From Deltaproteobacteria bacterium (GTDB lineage: Bacteria; Desulfobacterota_B; Binatia; UBA9968), in assembly GCA_030620935.1 (NCBI GenBank), contig JAUXIP010000094.1:1-7478 (forward strand): a stretch of 7,478 nucleotides of DNA. Direction: 5' to 3'. The notes beneath the pieces are model-generated. The model did no database searches. It saw only the letters and a program-made list of their open reading frames with translations, and had not been told where the DNA came from. Shown here one piece after another: positions 1 through 7,478 of the stretch. Both the position numbers and the translations under genes were made by a program. Position 1 is the first letter of the stretch. The number at the start of each line of letters is the position of its first letter.

Positions 1-31
1 AGGAATCATCAAGGACTGTTTTCTTTATCAT
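1..31 (-). CDS. Possible start of a downstream gene (partial, product unknown)
   Basis: An ATG (minus strand, bases 31-29) follows the TAG stop of the short cupin with no base between them. A GAGG Shine-Dalgarno-like sequence (plus-strand 37-40) lies five bases upstream of it, inside the 3' end of the cupin gene. Ten codons are visible before the edge, reading MIKKTVLDDS. The arrangement suggests translational coupling to the preceding cupin. The new reading frame is the same frame as the cupin, so an alternative is that the TAG is a nonsense codon interrupting a longer two-domain cupin. The ten residues do not obviously match the linker of the full-length paralogue, which favours a separate gene. 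Ten codons are too few to assign a family. Confidence 0.3.
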   Translation of the reverse strand, partial: MIKKTVLDDS

Positions 32-577
32 CTACGCCTCAGAGTACAAGTCGGCTTCAGGCAGGTTCTGGATGTTCCGCGGCTCATAGGGGTTGTTGAA
101 TAAAAAATTGACATTTCGCACGCCCGAGAGGGTCAGAGGCATGTAGCTGTAGTGCAGTAAGCGGACCGGCTTGTCTCCCTGCATGTTACTGAGCTGGTGG
201 ACATAATTGTGTGGAATCAGGAACATGCTGTGCTTTTGCCATTCAAAACTCTTTTTGGGTTTTTCCTCGCCCGCCGATATGGCTGTGAGCCCGCGGCCAT
301 CGACGACGTACACGATCTCATCCAAAGCGAACTTGACTGGCGGCAAGGTTTTGCCCGGAGCTATCTCGGTAAGACGGGCGGAGGTCACCCCCTCTTGACC
401 GAGGAGCTGGATAAAGGCAGCGTTACACTGACGCTCCTCCCACCAATCGAGCTGAACGGTCTTCAGATCCTCAATGTGGTAACCCTTATGAATGGGGATG
501 CCAATCGACTCCATCCACTCATCGTAGGTGTAATGCTTGCTCCACATCTCTCTCCCTATTTTCATCGCTTTTGACAT
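32..577 (-). CDS. Single-domain cupin, paralogue of the N-terminal half of the bicupin at 3288-4424
   Basis: A 181-residue protein with no signal peptide or membrane segment, so probably cytoplasmic. From its MWSK motif (residue 11), an ungapped hand alignment of 141 residues to the N-terminal domain of the neighbouring 378-residue bicupin shows about 74% identity. It ends at the sequence SEA, exactly where the bicupin enters its inter-domain linker. In cupin motif 1 the two metal-ligand histidines are replaced by Val81 and Phe83, while the glutamate (Glu87) and the motif-2 histidine (His127) remain. An ordinary mononuclear metal site is therefore unlikely, and a structural or regulatory role, or a partner subunit, is inferred. 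The start is supported by an AGGAGG at 589-594 with a rather long 11-base spacer; the next ATG, four codons in, is further from it. It lies 90 bases after the EamA gene. Cupins have very diverse functions and the substrate is unknown. Confidence 0.85.
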   Translation of the reverse strand: MSKAMKIGREMWSKHYTYDEWMESIGIPIHKGYHIEDLKTVQLDWWEERQCNAAFIQLLGQEGVTSARLTEIAPGKTLPPVKFALDEIVYVVDGRGLTAISAGEEKPKKSFEWQKHSMFLIPHNYVHQLSNMQGDKPVRLLHYSYMPLTLSGVRNVNFLFNNPYEPRNIQNLPEADLYSEA

Positions 578-667
578 AAACTAACTTTCCTCCTCAATTT
601 TTCCTTGTTGTCTGACAGTATAACCCCGTATCCTAGCATCATAATCACGAACTTTAAAGATTCTGGG

Positions 668-1531
668 CTAAATCTGTACCGTCGCCACAAGAACAGTCCC
701 TATGACGGTGCAAAGGGCCCCTATCACCACGCGGGCGGAGATCGCCTCTAAGTCTTTAAGGAAAATAGAAGTTAAAATGAGTGAGAGGACCGGATTCGAA
801 GCTATGAGGGGCTCTACAATAACCACTTTGCCGTGACTCAGCGCAAAGAAAACAGACAGCATTGCTGCCGTGTTGAATAGGCCGGCGGAAAAATACCAGG
901 CAAGATTAGACCGGGACAACTTGAAGATCTGCCGACCCCCCTTGACCTGAAGCAATCCAAGGGAAAAAAAGAAAGCGGTAGTAGCCGTGACCGCCGCTCC
1001 CATAAGCGGAATATTGTCCGCCAAAAGGCCGGCTCTCCTCAGATTGGACCCAATCCCGAACGAGACGGCAGCCATGACCGGATAGATCACGTCCATCTTC
1101 CGCCATGAACCCGTGGCTGGTTTTATCGAGGAGAGAATCACTACCCCGAGAATGACGAGACAGGTCCCCATAATATTCTGACCGACCCATAATTCATCCA
1201 GAAAGAAGACGGCGAAAATTGAGGCGAAGATAGGGGAAGAATTGACAATCGGCACCGCCCGGGCGACTCCGACGCGCTCGATACCGACGAAATTCAACGT
1301 CCGACCCAGACCGGGAGCAAAAATGCCGGCCACGATAAAATACCAGATTGCAGGAGTCCAAAAAGCATGCAAGGGAACAAAAAACGGCACAAGGGCCCAC
1401 AAAACCAATGCCGACATAGTCAGAGAGATGAAGGATGCGGTGATCGCGTTTGAGTTGACCATCCCGCGCCTGATGAGGATATGGGATACAGCGAAACAAA
1501 AAGCGGCCTGAATGGCAAAGTACTGAGCCAT
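668..1531 (-). CDS. EamA/DMT-family membrane transporter
   Basis: A 287-residue, strongly hydrophobic inner-membrane protein with about ten predicted helices (roughly residues 2-20, 30-52, 60-78, 87-111, 117-135, 147-165, 175-195, 210-228, 236-258, 266-285). These form two tandem EamA repeats, near 2-136 and 149-285. Each repeat has the family pattern of a helix starting with Val-x-Pro-like residues followed by an 'FFLDE' or 'IFLKD' turn (residues 109-113 and 257-260). The length is typical of the drug/metabolite transporter superfamily, whose members export or import amino acids, amines, nucleotides or sugars. Charged loop residues such as Arg21-Arg22 suit the positive-inside rule. The ATG is supported by AGGTGG seven bases upstream. 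The gene follows the EutA gene on the same strand after a 222-base gap and precedes the short cupin, so co-function with that cluster is possible. Family assignment is firm; the substrate cannot be inferred. Confidence 0.9.
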   Translation of the reverse strand: MAQYFAIQAAFCFAVSHILIRRGMVNSNAITASFISLTMSALVLWALVPFFVPLHAFWTPAIWYFIVAGIFAPGLGRTLNFVGIERVGVARAVPIVNSSPIFASIFAVFFLDELWVGQNIMGTCLVILGVVILSSIKPATGSWRKMDVIYPVMAAVSFGIGSNLRRAGLLADNIPLMGAAVTATTAFFFSLGLLQVKGGRQIFKLSRSNLAWYFSAGLFNTAAMLSVFFALSHGKVVIVEPLIASNPVLSLILTSIFLKDLEAISARVVIGALCTVIGTVLVATVQI

Positions 1532-1753
1532 GAATGATCCACCTACACTACGTGGGCAGCGCGAAGACGGTTTCTTACCCTTCGACGGTTAGACGAAATT
1601 TTGACGGGCGGGAAAGCTCGATGAAAGGAAAATATACGGCACGGCCCTCAACCGAGGGTCGACTACAGCGAAACTCTGATATCGATAACCTTAGCCTCTC
1701 CGTTTTGAATCGGGTCTTCCTCCACTTTAACTTCCGCAATCGCCTCATGACAA
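1532..1753. other. Intergenic spacer between the EutA and EamA genes
   Basis: This 222-base gap interrupts the otherwise same-strand cluster. It contains a short GC-rich inverted repeat (CCCTC-AACC-GAGGG around 1645-1658), which is not followed by a T-run on either strand, so it is not a convincing intrinsic terminator. On the minus strand, 1749 to 1663 reads as about 28 sense codons ending in TAG, in a frame different from EutA and without a credible start; this could be a gene-tail remnant or chance. No strong promoter match was found upstream of the EamA gene, but the gap is long enough to hold one. Confidence 0.4.
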
Positions 1754-3271
1754 CTAATCGAGCTTGGTTGAGGGAAACATGAGCGATTTTACAGTGACCG
1801 GGATAACCTCCGTGACCCCCATGCACTCGCCGATGTCGATAAAATCCAGATCTCCGACTTCAATTCCGTCCACGGCGATCACGTCGCGCCCGATTTTGAT
1901 CTCTTCCTTCAGAATCGCTCCAAGAGATTTCGCCACGTCGACGTCCAGTGTTAAATAGAGAGGACATGTGGCATCGTCCCCGTTTTTTAGAATTTCCGCA
2001 ATCCCTTCGGCGACTTGCCTGACTGATTGGTAATCAGGCTGACCGTCGAGAGCCAACGACAGGGCCAGTCCAGAGGTAAAGTGCGAAAGATCGAACTTTT
2101 TCAATGCCTGCCTCAACGCGTCCCGCACCGGCTCTTCCTCACGGACCGGAACCCGGATCACTTTGAGGGCAAAAACCGGTAACGCCTTGGGATTGGAGAT
2201 ATAGCTTGTATTGCCGCTCGCCTGGATCGTGTACTCACCGGCGCCGATGACCGTAGCACGGATGCCTTCGAACGGCTCCCTCAAAATCTCTTTAGGAAGC
2301 TTTTTCAGATGGGTGCGCATGCTTTTCCCCAACAGGGGACCGACATCGCCGTAGGCGGTGCTGTCTCGATCATAAACGTGCTCGGAAACCCCACCCGAAA
2401 AAACGATATACTGAACCTGCTCGAGGCCCAAGTAGTTCGTGAACGGCTTGGTGACCATCAGCTGCCTGGCCATAGGAGAGCTAGGGCCATGACTGATCAC
2501 CTCGAAGAGAATCTTGGCCATGGTGGCGGCAAAGTCCTGTTTTTGCTGCTTGGTAATTTTCTTGCCCAACTCGACGTTGTAGCCGGTCTCCTTCATAATC
2601 GTCCTGCCGGCATCCTCGATTCTCACCACCACATCCGACTCATCGAACGCAATTAGACGTGCGCCGACGTTAATAGCGGCGGTCTGGGTTACGATCCCAT
2701 CTTCGATCAAAGCAAACTTGGTTGTTCCGCCACCCATATCGACGTTCAATACGGTGGCTTTTTCCATTTTTGACAGATCGACCGCACCGCAGCCGTAGGC
2801 TGCAAGCAGCGCCTCATGGTTGTGTCCGGCCGCCGCACAGATGAATTTACCTGAGTACTTGGCAAAGAACTGTACGATAGGCTGCGCGTTCTCTTTTTTC
2901 AACGCCTCGCCCGTGATGATGACCGCCCCAGTATCGATATCCTCGGGCTTGAAGCCCGCGTCTTTATAGGTTTCCTCGATGAACCGTTTAACCTTGTCCG
3001 TATCGATCTGGGTCCCGGAAAGGTAAGGCGTCAGCATGATCTCCGACCGGTAGAGAACCTCACGGTTGGTGACCCTGAAACGTCCTGACAACGCTGCTCC
3101 CTCCCGTCTTAAAGTGATACGGGAGAAAACCAAATGGGAAGTCGAGGAGCCAATGTCGATGCCCACGCTTTTGAGCGAGAACATCTCCAGCCCCTCGATT
3201 TCCTCTATGATGGCATTCGGTCCGATTTCAAAATTTTCCGGATGTTCGTGATCTACATCGTTGTCATGCAT
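1754..3271 (-). CDS. eutA: EutA-family reactivating factor (ASKHA ATPase), ethanolamine ammonia-lyase reactivase type
   Basis: A 505-residue cytoplasmic protein with the actin/Hsp70-like ATPase motifs in order: phosphate-1 GIDIGSSTS (residues 37-45), phosphate-2 NVDMGGGTTKF (176-186), and the adenosine motif IVFSGGVSEHVY (289-300), with a further glycine turn near 341-345. The pattern and length match EutA, which in known systems uses ATP to exchange damaged cobalamin from adenosylcobalamin-dependent ethanolamine ammonia-lyase (EutBC) and so revive it. The first 30 residues before the conserved core are acidic with three histidines (His2, His8, His10); E. coli EutA lacks a comparable extension as far as I recall. 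A later start at Met30 is possible, but GAGGA six bases before the first ATG supports the longer form. It begins 16 bases after the bicupin stop, so the two are almost certainly cotranscribed. No eutB, eutC or microcompartment gene is visible, so the client enzyme may be elsewhere or different. Confidence 0.87.
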   Translation of the reverse strand: MHDNDVDHEHPENFEIGPNAIIEEIEGLEMFSLKSVGIDIGSSTSHLVFSRITLRREGAALSGRFRVTNREVLYRSEIMLTPYLSGTQIDTDKVKRFIEETYKDAGFKPEDIDTGAVIITGEALKKENAQPIVQFFAKYSGKFICAAAGHNHEALLAAYGCGAVDLSKMEKATVLNVDMGGGTTKFALIEDGIVTQTAAINVGARLIAFDESDVVVRIEDAGRTIMKETGYNVELGKKITKQQKQDFAATMAKILFEVISHGPSSPMARQLMVTKPFTNYLGLEQVQYIVFSGGVSEHVYDRDSTAYGDVGPLLGKSMRTHLKKLPKEILREPFEGIRATVIGAGEYTIQASGNTSYISNPKALPVFALKVIRVPVREEEPVRDALRQALKKFDLSHFTSGLALSLALDGQPDYQSVRQVAEGIAEILKNGDDATCPLYLTLDVDVAKSLGAILKEEIKIGRDVIAVDGIEVGDLDFIDIGECMGVTEVIPVTVKSLMFPSTKLD

Positions 3272-3287
3272 GCCGCTTCCTCGACGC

Positions 3288-4424
3288 TCAATCTTCTTGA
3301 GTCCCCGTGGTCTTGGACCACTCGTAGTCGGGGTTGGTATAAACCTCTTCGGGCATAGTGCTCTTGAGCCCCCGCTTGTCCAACTCTTCTTCGAATCTCT
3401 TTTTTATCCAGGGATCCTCATTGGGATATTCGATCTGGTCCTTTGCCCGATCTTCGACCTTCTCCGCGTGACCATGAAATTGCATTGGTGGGTGGAGCGC
3501 TAAATAGCGCGCCTTCTCGCCGCCGACGTTAAAATGCTGGTGAAACCATTTATTGGGCGGCACGAGCATACTACACTCATGCCAGGGGCAGACAACTTTT
3601 TCTTTACCCTCTTCCCACATGATCGAGTAGCCTTCGCCTGCCGGGATGACGATGACCCGCCCCGGGCCGTGCCGGTGCGCTTTCTTGTAAGTTTCGGGGG
3701 CGAAGACGGACATGTGCGCCGTCAGCTCGGAGTCTGGGAACTGGATGAATACACTCTTGCCGCCGGCCCCTCGCGCCACGTTTGCATCGAGTTTGTCCCA
3801 CGCTCTCATGTCGGGAAAAAAGTTCCCGTACCAGAAGGCACGCAATCCTAAAGCTTCATCGGCCTCTGCCGCCTGGACCAATTTCGCTTCGGAGAAAAAG
3901 TCTTCCTCGGGCTGACCGTCGGAGGGCTGCAGTGGACTGTGTAGAAGAAAATCTGCTTCCGGTATGGCAGACATCGCCAAGGGAAGGTAACTGTAGTGCA
4001 GCAACCGAACCGGTTTGTCGCCCTGCATATTGCTAAACTGATGGTAATTGTTGCGTGGGATCATGAACAAACTGTGGGCTTGCCATTCAAAGGTTTTTTT
4101 AGGTTTTCCTTCACCCACCCAGGTGGTCGTGAGCCCCCGTCCTGAGCAGACATAAATCAGCTCGTCCAAGGCAAACTTCAGCGGCGGAAGAGTTTTGCCG
4201 GCGGGAATCTCCGTCACCCGCGCCGAGCTGATGCCCTCTTGCCCCACCAGCTGGATAAACGCCGCATTACACTGCCGTTCTTCCCACCAGCCCAACTCCA
4301 AAGTCCGCAGATCCTCGATATAGTATCCTTTGTGGACCGGTATTCCCACGGATTCCATCCAGACATCATAGCTGTATACCTTGCTCCACATGCTGCGGAC
4401 GGGCTTCGTGGCCTGTTTTGCCAT
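3288..4424 (-). CDS. Two-domain cupin (bicupin), substrate unknown
   Basis: A 378-residue soluble protein made of two beta-barrel cupin domains, about residues 45-150 and 225-312, joined by an acidic linker (about 153-192). It ends in a charged, probably helical tail (about 322-365). In the N-terminal domain the motif-1 histidine positions are Leu82 and Phe84, with Glu88 and motif-2 His128 retained. In the C-terminal domain HRH (250-252) and His295 (H-x3-N, Asn299) are intact, but the motif-1 glutamate position is Arg256, leaving a three-histidine site as in some iron-dependent cupin dioxygenases. The C-terminal domain is thus the likelier metal centre. Gentisate dioxygenase-like and ureidoglycine aminohydrolase-like bicupins share the architecture, but I cannot place it in either family. 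AGGAGG at 4432-4437 lies seven bases before the ATG, and a candidate promoter sits about 55-80 bases upstream. It heads the cluster and is followed closely by eutA. Confidence 0.85.
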   Translation of the reverse strand: MAKQATKPVRSMWSKVYSYDVWMESVGIPVHKGYYIEDLRTLELGWWEERQCNAAFIQLVGQEGISSARVTEIPAGKTLPPLKFALDELIYVCSGRGLTTTWVGEGKPKKTFEWQAHSLFMIPRNNYHQFSNMQGDKPVRLLHYSYLPLAMSAIPEADFLLHSPLQPSDGQPEEDFFSEAKLVQAAEADEALGLRAFWYGNFFPDMRAWDKLDANVARGAGGKSVFIQFPDSELTAHMSVFAPETYKKAHRHGPGRVIVIPAGEGYSIMWEEGKEKVVCPWHECSMLVPPNKWFHQHFNVGGEKARYLALHPPMQFHGHAEKVEDRAKDQIEYPNEDPWIKKRFEEELDKRGLKSTMPEEVYTNPDYEWSKTTGTQED

Positions 4425-4476
4425 AAGATTTCCTCCTCTTCCAAAAGTTGCCGTATTTGAACACTCCGCCTCTTCT

Positions 4477-4505
4477 TTTATAGCGTGACTTTGATTTTTT
4501 ATCTA
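4477..4505 (-). promoter_or_regulatory. Candidate sigma-70-type promoter for the bicupin-eutA cluster
   Basis: On the minus strand TAGATA (4505-4500, four of six bases matching TTGACA) is separated by exactly 17 bases from TATAAA (4482-4477, five of six matching TATAAT). Transcription would start near 4470, giving a leader of about 45 bases that includes the AGGAGG ribosome site. It lies in the 202-base gap after mscS. This is a consensus match only; AT-rich gaps yield such matches by chance. Confidence 0.45.
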
Positions 4506-4510
4506 TAGAT
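4501..4510. repeat. 10-bp perfect palindrome overlapping the candidate -35 box
   Basis: ATCTATAGAT reads the same on both strands and covers five of the six bases of the candidate -35 element of the bicupin gene. Such placement is what a repressor or activator operator would show. The flanking bases (T and G) do not extend the symmetry. A binding role is inferred from position alone. Confidence 0.35.
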
Positions 4511-4581
4511 GGGCCTTGTTGTCACCCAGGCACCCAAGCAATCTCCCGACCGACGTGACTCCTTAAAGCTTCTTTATATGC

Positions 4582-4615
4582 CAACCTGCTCCCGGATCCT
4601 TGCTTAGGCAGGTTG
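4582..4615. repeat. Inverted repeat downstream of mscS
   Basis: CAACCTGC (4582-4589) and GCAGGTTG (4608-4615) are a perfect 8-bp inverted repeat with an 18-base loop, starting 11 bases beyond the mscS stop codon. In the mscS transcript it could fold as a hairpin and protect or end the message. The bases after the stem on the minus strand (GCATATAAAG) contain no T-run, so it is not a canonical intrinsic terminator. Confidence 0.4.
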
Positions 4616-4626
4616 TCTTCTCGCCC

Positions 4627-5559
4627 CTATTCCTTTTTCGCCAATTCAGCGGCCGAATCCTTGACCGCGAGTTGGAACGGGAGGCTTGCCTCACCCATAT
4701 AGAGCGTTCGGTGCGGGAAGGGGATCTCGATGCCTACGGCGTCAAAGGCCTTTTTAAGTCGTCGGCGATACTCTCGACCTACACTCCACTGTTGAATCGG
4801 ATGGGTTCTGAGCCGTGCCTTGATAGTGACCTCAGACTCCCCAAAATTGTCCACGCCAAAGATCTCGATTGGCCCTAGCATCTTAGGTTCAAATTGAGGA
4901 TCTTGCCTCATCTCTTCATCAACTTGACACATCACCTGAACGACTCGGTCGGTATCTTCTTTGTAAGCTACCCCAACATCAATGACGTAGGCCGACCACC
5001 CCTTCGTCATGTTGGACAGGGTGTTGATCGACCCGTTAGGAAACACGTGGACTACAGCGGAAAGATCGCGGAGTACAACGGTTCGGAAAGTAACGGCCTC
5101 AACTAGGCCCCCCGTACCATTGATAATCGCTACATCACCAACCCGGACTTGATTTTCCAGGATGAGAAAGAATCCGCTGATAATATCACGCACCAGGTTC
5201 TGGGCCCCAAATCCGACAGCCAGCCCGAGGAGACCGGCGCCCGCCAATATCGGGGTGATATCCAAGCCGACCTGATCTAGAGAAACCACGATAACCACGG
5301 CCCAAATGAGTCCAACGGTGATGGTTCGGAGGACACTGGATAGAGTCGTCACCCTTTTTTTGGTTGCCCCGGGAATATCCTCAGAGGACTCTCCCGCCCG
5401 GATCAGAACCGTTTCCACGCGACCGATAGCAATTCTAAGAAATCGTATGCCTACATATCCGGCAATGATGATCAATGCGATGCGTAACGCCGACTGTCCA
5501 ACGGTCAGCCCAGTATTTACGAGCCATGGAACAACCTGCTCCATCGATAACTCTGGCAT
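4627..5559 (-). CDS. Small-conductance mechanosensitive channel (MscS family)
   Basis: A 310-residue inner-membrane protein expected to open under membrane tension and release solutes on osmotic downshock. Three transmembrane helices are visible, at about residues 22-45, 75-95 and 104-135. The third is the pore helix, rich in Gly and Ala (GLLGLAVGFGAQNLV, 109-123), and leads into ISGFFLILENQVRVGD (127-142), the hallmark junction into the cytoplasmic beta domain. The beta domain continues with the FRT and VFPNG elements (158-160 and 172-176) and is followed by an alpha/beta C-terminal domain to about 285. Size and topology match compact E. coli MscS-type proteins (286 residues) and not the large MscK or MscM forms. 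A GGGGGGT purine tract six bases upstream supports the ATG. It is separated by 222 bases from atpC and about 200 from the bicupin, so it is probably its own transcription unit. Confidence 0.95.
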   Translation of the reverse strand: MPELSMEQVVPWLVNTGLTVGQSALRIALIIIAGYVGIRFLRIAIGRVETVLIRAGESSEDIPGATKKRVTTLSSVLRTITVGLIWAVVIVVSLDQVGLDITPILAGAGLLGLAVGFGAQNLVRDIISGFFLILENQVRVGDVAIINGTGGLVEAVTFRTVVLRDLSAVVHVFPNGSINTLSNMTKGWSAYVIDVGVAYKEDTDRVVQVMCQVDEEMRQDPQFEPKMLGPIEIFGVDNFGESEVTIKARLRTHPIQQWSVGREYRRRLKKAFDAVGIEIPFPHRTLYMGEASLPFQLAVKDSAAELAKKE

Positions 5560-5638
5560 AGCTTTACCCCCCTTTCTTATCTACAAATGGTTATTTCCTG
5601 CCGCCTTGTCTACAGTTCCGCTTGATCCGGCAGATATC

Positions 5639-5678
5639 CACGGGAAATAAAGAGACAATACCTCTCAGTGATCCCGTG
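5639..5678. repeat. Nested inverted repeat between atpC and mscS
   Basis: CACGGGA (5639-5645) pairs perfectly with TCCCGTG (5672-5678). Inside lies a second 4-bp arm pair, AGAG (5651-5654) and CTCT (5662-5665), with a 7-base loop. On the minus strand the inner hairpin is followed by TTTATTT and then the outer arm. It lies about 100 bases past the atpC stop and 80 before mscS. It could be a weak terminator, an mRNA end structure or a protein site; the interrupted stem makes this uncertain. Confidence 0.3.
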
Positions 5679-5781
5679 ACTATCCTGACCCGCAGATGAT
5701 TAACGGAATGACCGGGAGTTGAGAGGTAAAAACAATGGAAATGCCAAATGCCGGCTGTAAAGGGGAAAATCTAAATGTGGT

Positions 5782-6198
5782 TCAACGCACCGATGCCCTG
5801 GCGGCTACTTGCATTCTCACCACGGCACGGCGCAGCGCGGCCTCGGCAACAGGGAACTCCTTATCGTCACGGTTTAACTTCTCCATTGTCTCTTCCGCTC
5901 TTTCCTTGGCCCTCCTGGCACGCTCTACGTCAATTTCGTCGGCATACTCTGCGGCATCAGCCAGAACTGTCATCACGTTATCCAGCACTTCGGCATACCC
6001 GCCGCCTAGCGCAAGGTGGACTGTGCCGGCCCCCTGCTTATAATTCATCACACCGATCTCCAAAAGAGTTAAAAAGGAGATGTGGTTGGGCAGAACGCCG
6101 AACTCGCCCAAGGCCCCAGGTGCAGTGACCTCGTCCACCTCCTCATCGAGGAGCAGCCGGCTAGGCGTAACTAACCTGATTCTAATTTTTTCCGCCAT
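5782..6198 (-). CDS. atpC: F-type ATP synthase epsilon subunit
   Basis: A 138-residue subunit of the F1 rotor stalk, coupling rotation to the catalytic beta subunits and inhibiting ATP hydrolysis in many bacteria. The N-terminal beta-sandwich domain (about residues 1-85) includes the conserved PGALGEFGVLPNH segment (27-39) and the HLALGGGYAEV strand (61-71). The C-terminal domain is a charged helical hairpin (about 88-135), rich in Arg, Ala and Glu, of full family length. The ATG is five bases beyond the atpD stop, with only a weak purine-rich ribosome site (GGAATAGAG) inside the end of atpD, which suggests translational coupling. Last gene of the atp operon here, in the standard atpD-atpC order. 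Confidence 0.97.
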   Translation of the reverse strand: MAEKIRIRLVTPSRLLLDEEVDEVTAPGALGEFGVLPNHISFLTLLEIGVMNYKQGAGTVHLALGGGYAEVLDNVMTVLADAAEYADEIDVERARRAKERAEETMEKLNRDDKEFPVAEAALRRAVVRMQVAARASVR

Positions 6199-6203
6199 GG
6201 TCT

Positions 6204-7478
<1,275 letters not shown>

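Noticed and set aside
197..574. Plus-strand open frame antisense to the short cupin
   Set aside because: It lies entirely inside the cupin gene, which has clear homology to the second cupin; the antisense frame is a shadow of its codon use.
1645..1658. CCCTC-AACC-GAGGG hairpin as a terminator after eutA
   Set aside because: The stem is only 5 bp and no T-run follows on either strand.
1534..1782. Plus-strand 82-residue open frame in the gap between the eutA and eamA genes
   Set aside because: It opposes all neighbours, overlaps the eutA end, has no Shine-Dalgarno sequence and shows no recognisable motif.
1575..1826. Minus-strand 83-residue open frame overlapping the eutA 3' end
   Set aside because: Much of it overlaps eutA in another frame, the protein is Arg-rich and low in similarity to anything recognised, and no ribosome site precedes its start.
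4484..4560. CGTGACT direct repeat at 4484-4490 and 4554-4560 (again at 5675-5681)
   Set aside because: A 7-base word with irregular spacing; chance is the simpler explanation, and the copies lie beside different genes.
5739..5752. Tandem 7-bp repeat AAATGCC x2
   Set aside because: Only two copies in an intergenic gap; no pairing or spacing suggests iterons or an operator.

Overview
The window is bacterial chromosome of moderate GC content, and all seven clearly supported genes lie on the minus strand, so transcription runs from the right edge to the left. The organism cannot be named from this stretch. The F-type ATP synthase genes, a compact MscS channel, and the mix of cupin, EutA and EamA genes would fit an uncultured environmental bacterium, for example a deltaproteobacterial or NC10/Rokubacteria-like lineage. 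That placement is a guess from gene style and not a demonstrated match. No rRNA, tRNA, CRISPR array, insertion sequence or phage gene was seen.

Right part (about 5782-7478): the end of an ATP synthase operon, with atpD (beta subunit, 5' end beyond the window edge) followed five bases later by atpC (epsilon). This is ordinary core metabolism and is very securely identified. Middle (4627-5559): a stand-alone three-helix MscS-type mechanosensitive channel, separated by intergenic spacers of about 200 bases on both sides. Each spacer contains a perfect inverted repeat of 7-8 bp.

Left part (1-4505): an accessory cluster that probably starts at a candidate sigma-70-type promoter at 4477-4505. It encodes a two-domain cupin, then, 16 bases later, a EutA-family ASKHA ATPase (ethanolamine ammonia-lyase reactivating factor family). 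After a 222-base gap come an EamA/DMT-family transporter and a second, single-domain cupin that is about 74% identical to the N-terminal half of the first. The short cupin stops exactly at the inter-domain linker, and an ATG with a good Shine-Dalgarno sequence follows its stop codon directly, so another gene probably continues past the left edge.

The most interesting points are in this cluster. The EutA protein has no ethanolamine ammonia-lyase genes (eutB/eutC) in view and sits beside cupins instead. The metal-ligand sets of the two cupin domains are complementary: the N-type domain has lost both motif-1 histidines but keeps the glutamate and motif-2 histidine, while the C-type domain keeps three histidines but has lost the glutamate. 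A role in small amine or carboxylate metabolism with an EamA exporter or importer is plausible inference, but no substrate can be read from the sequence.
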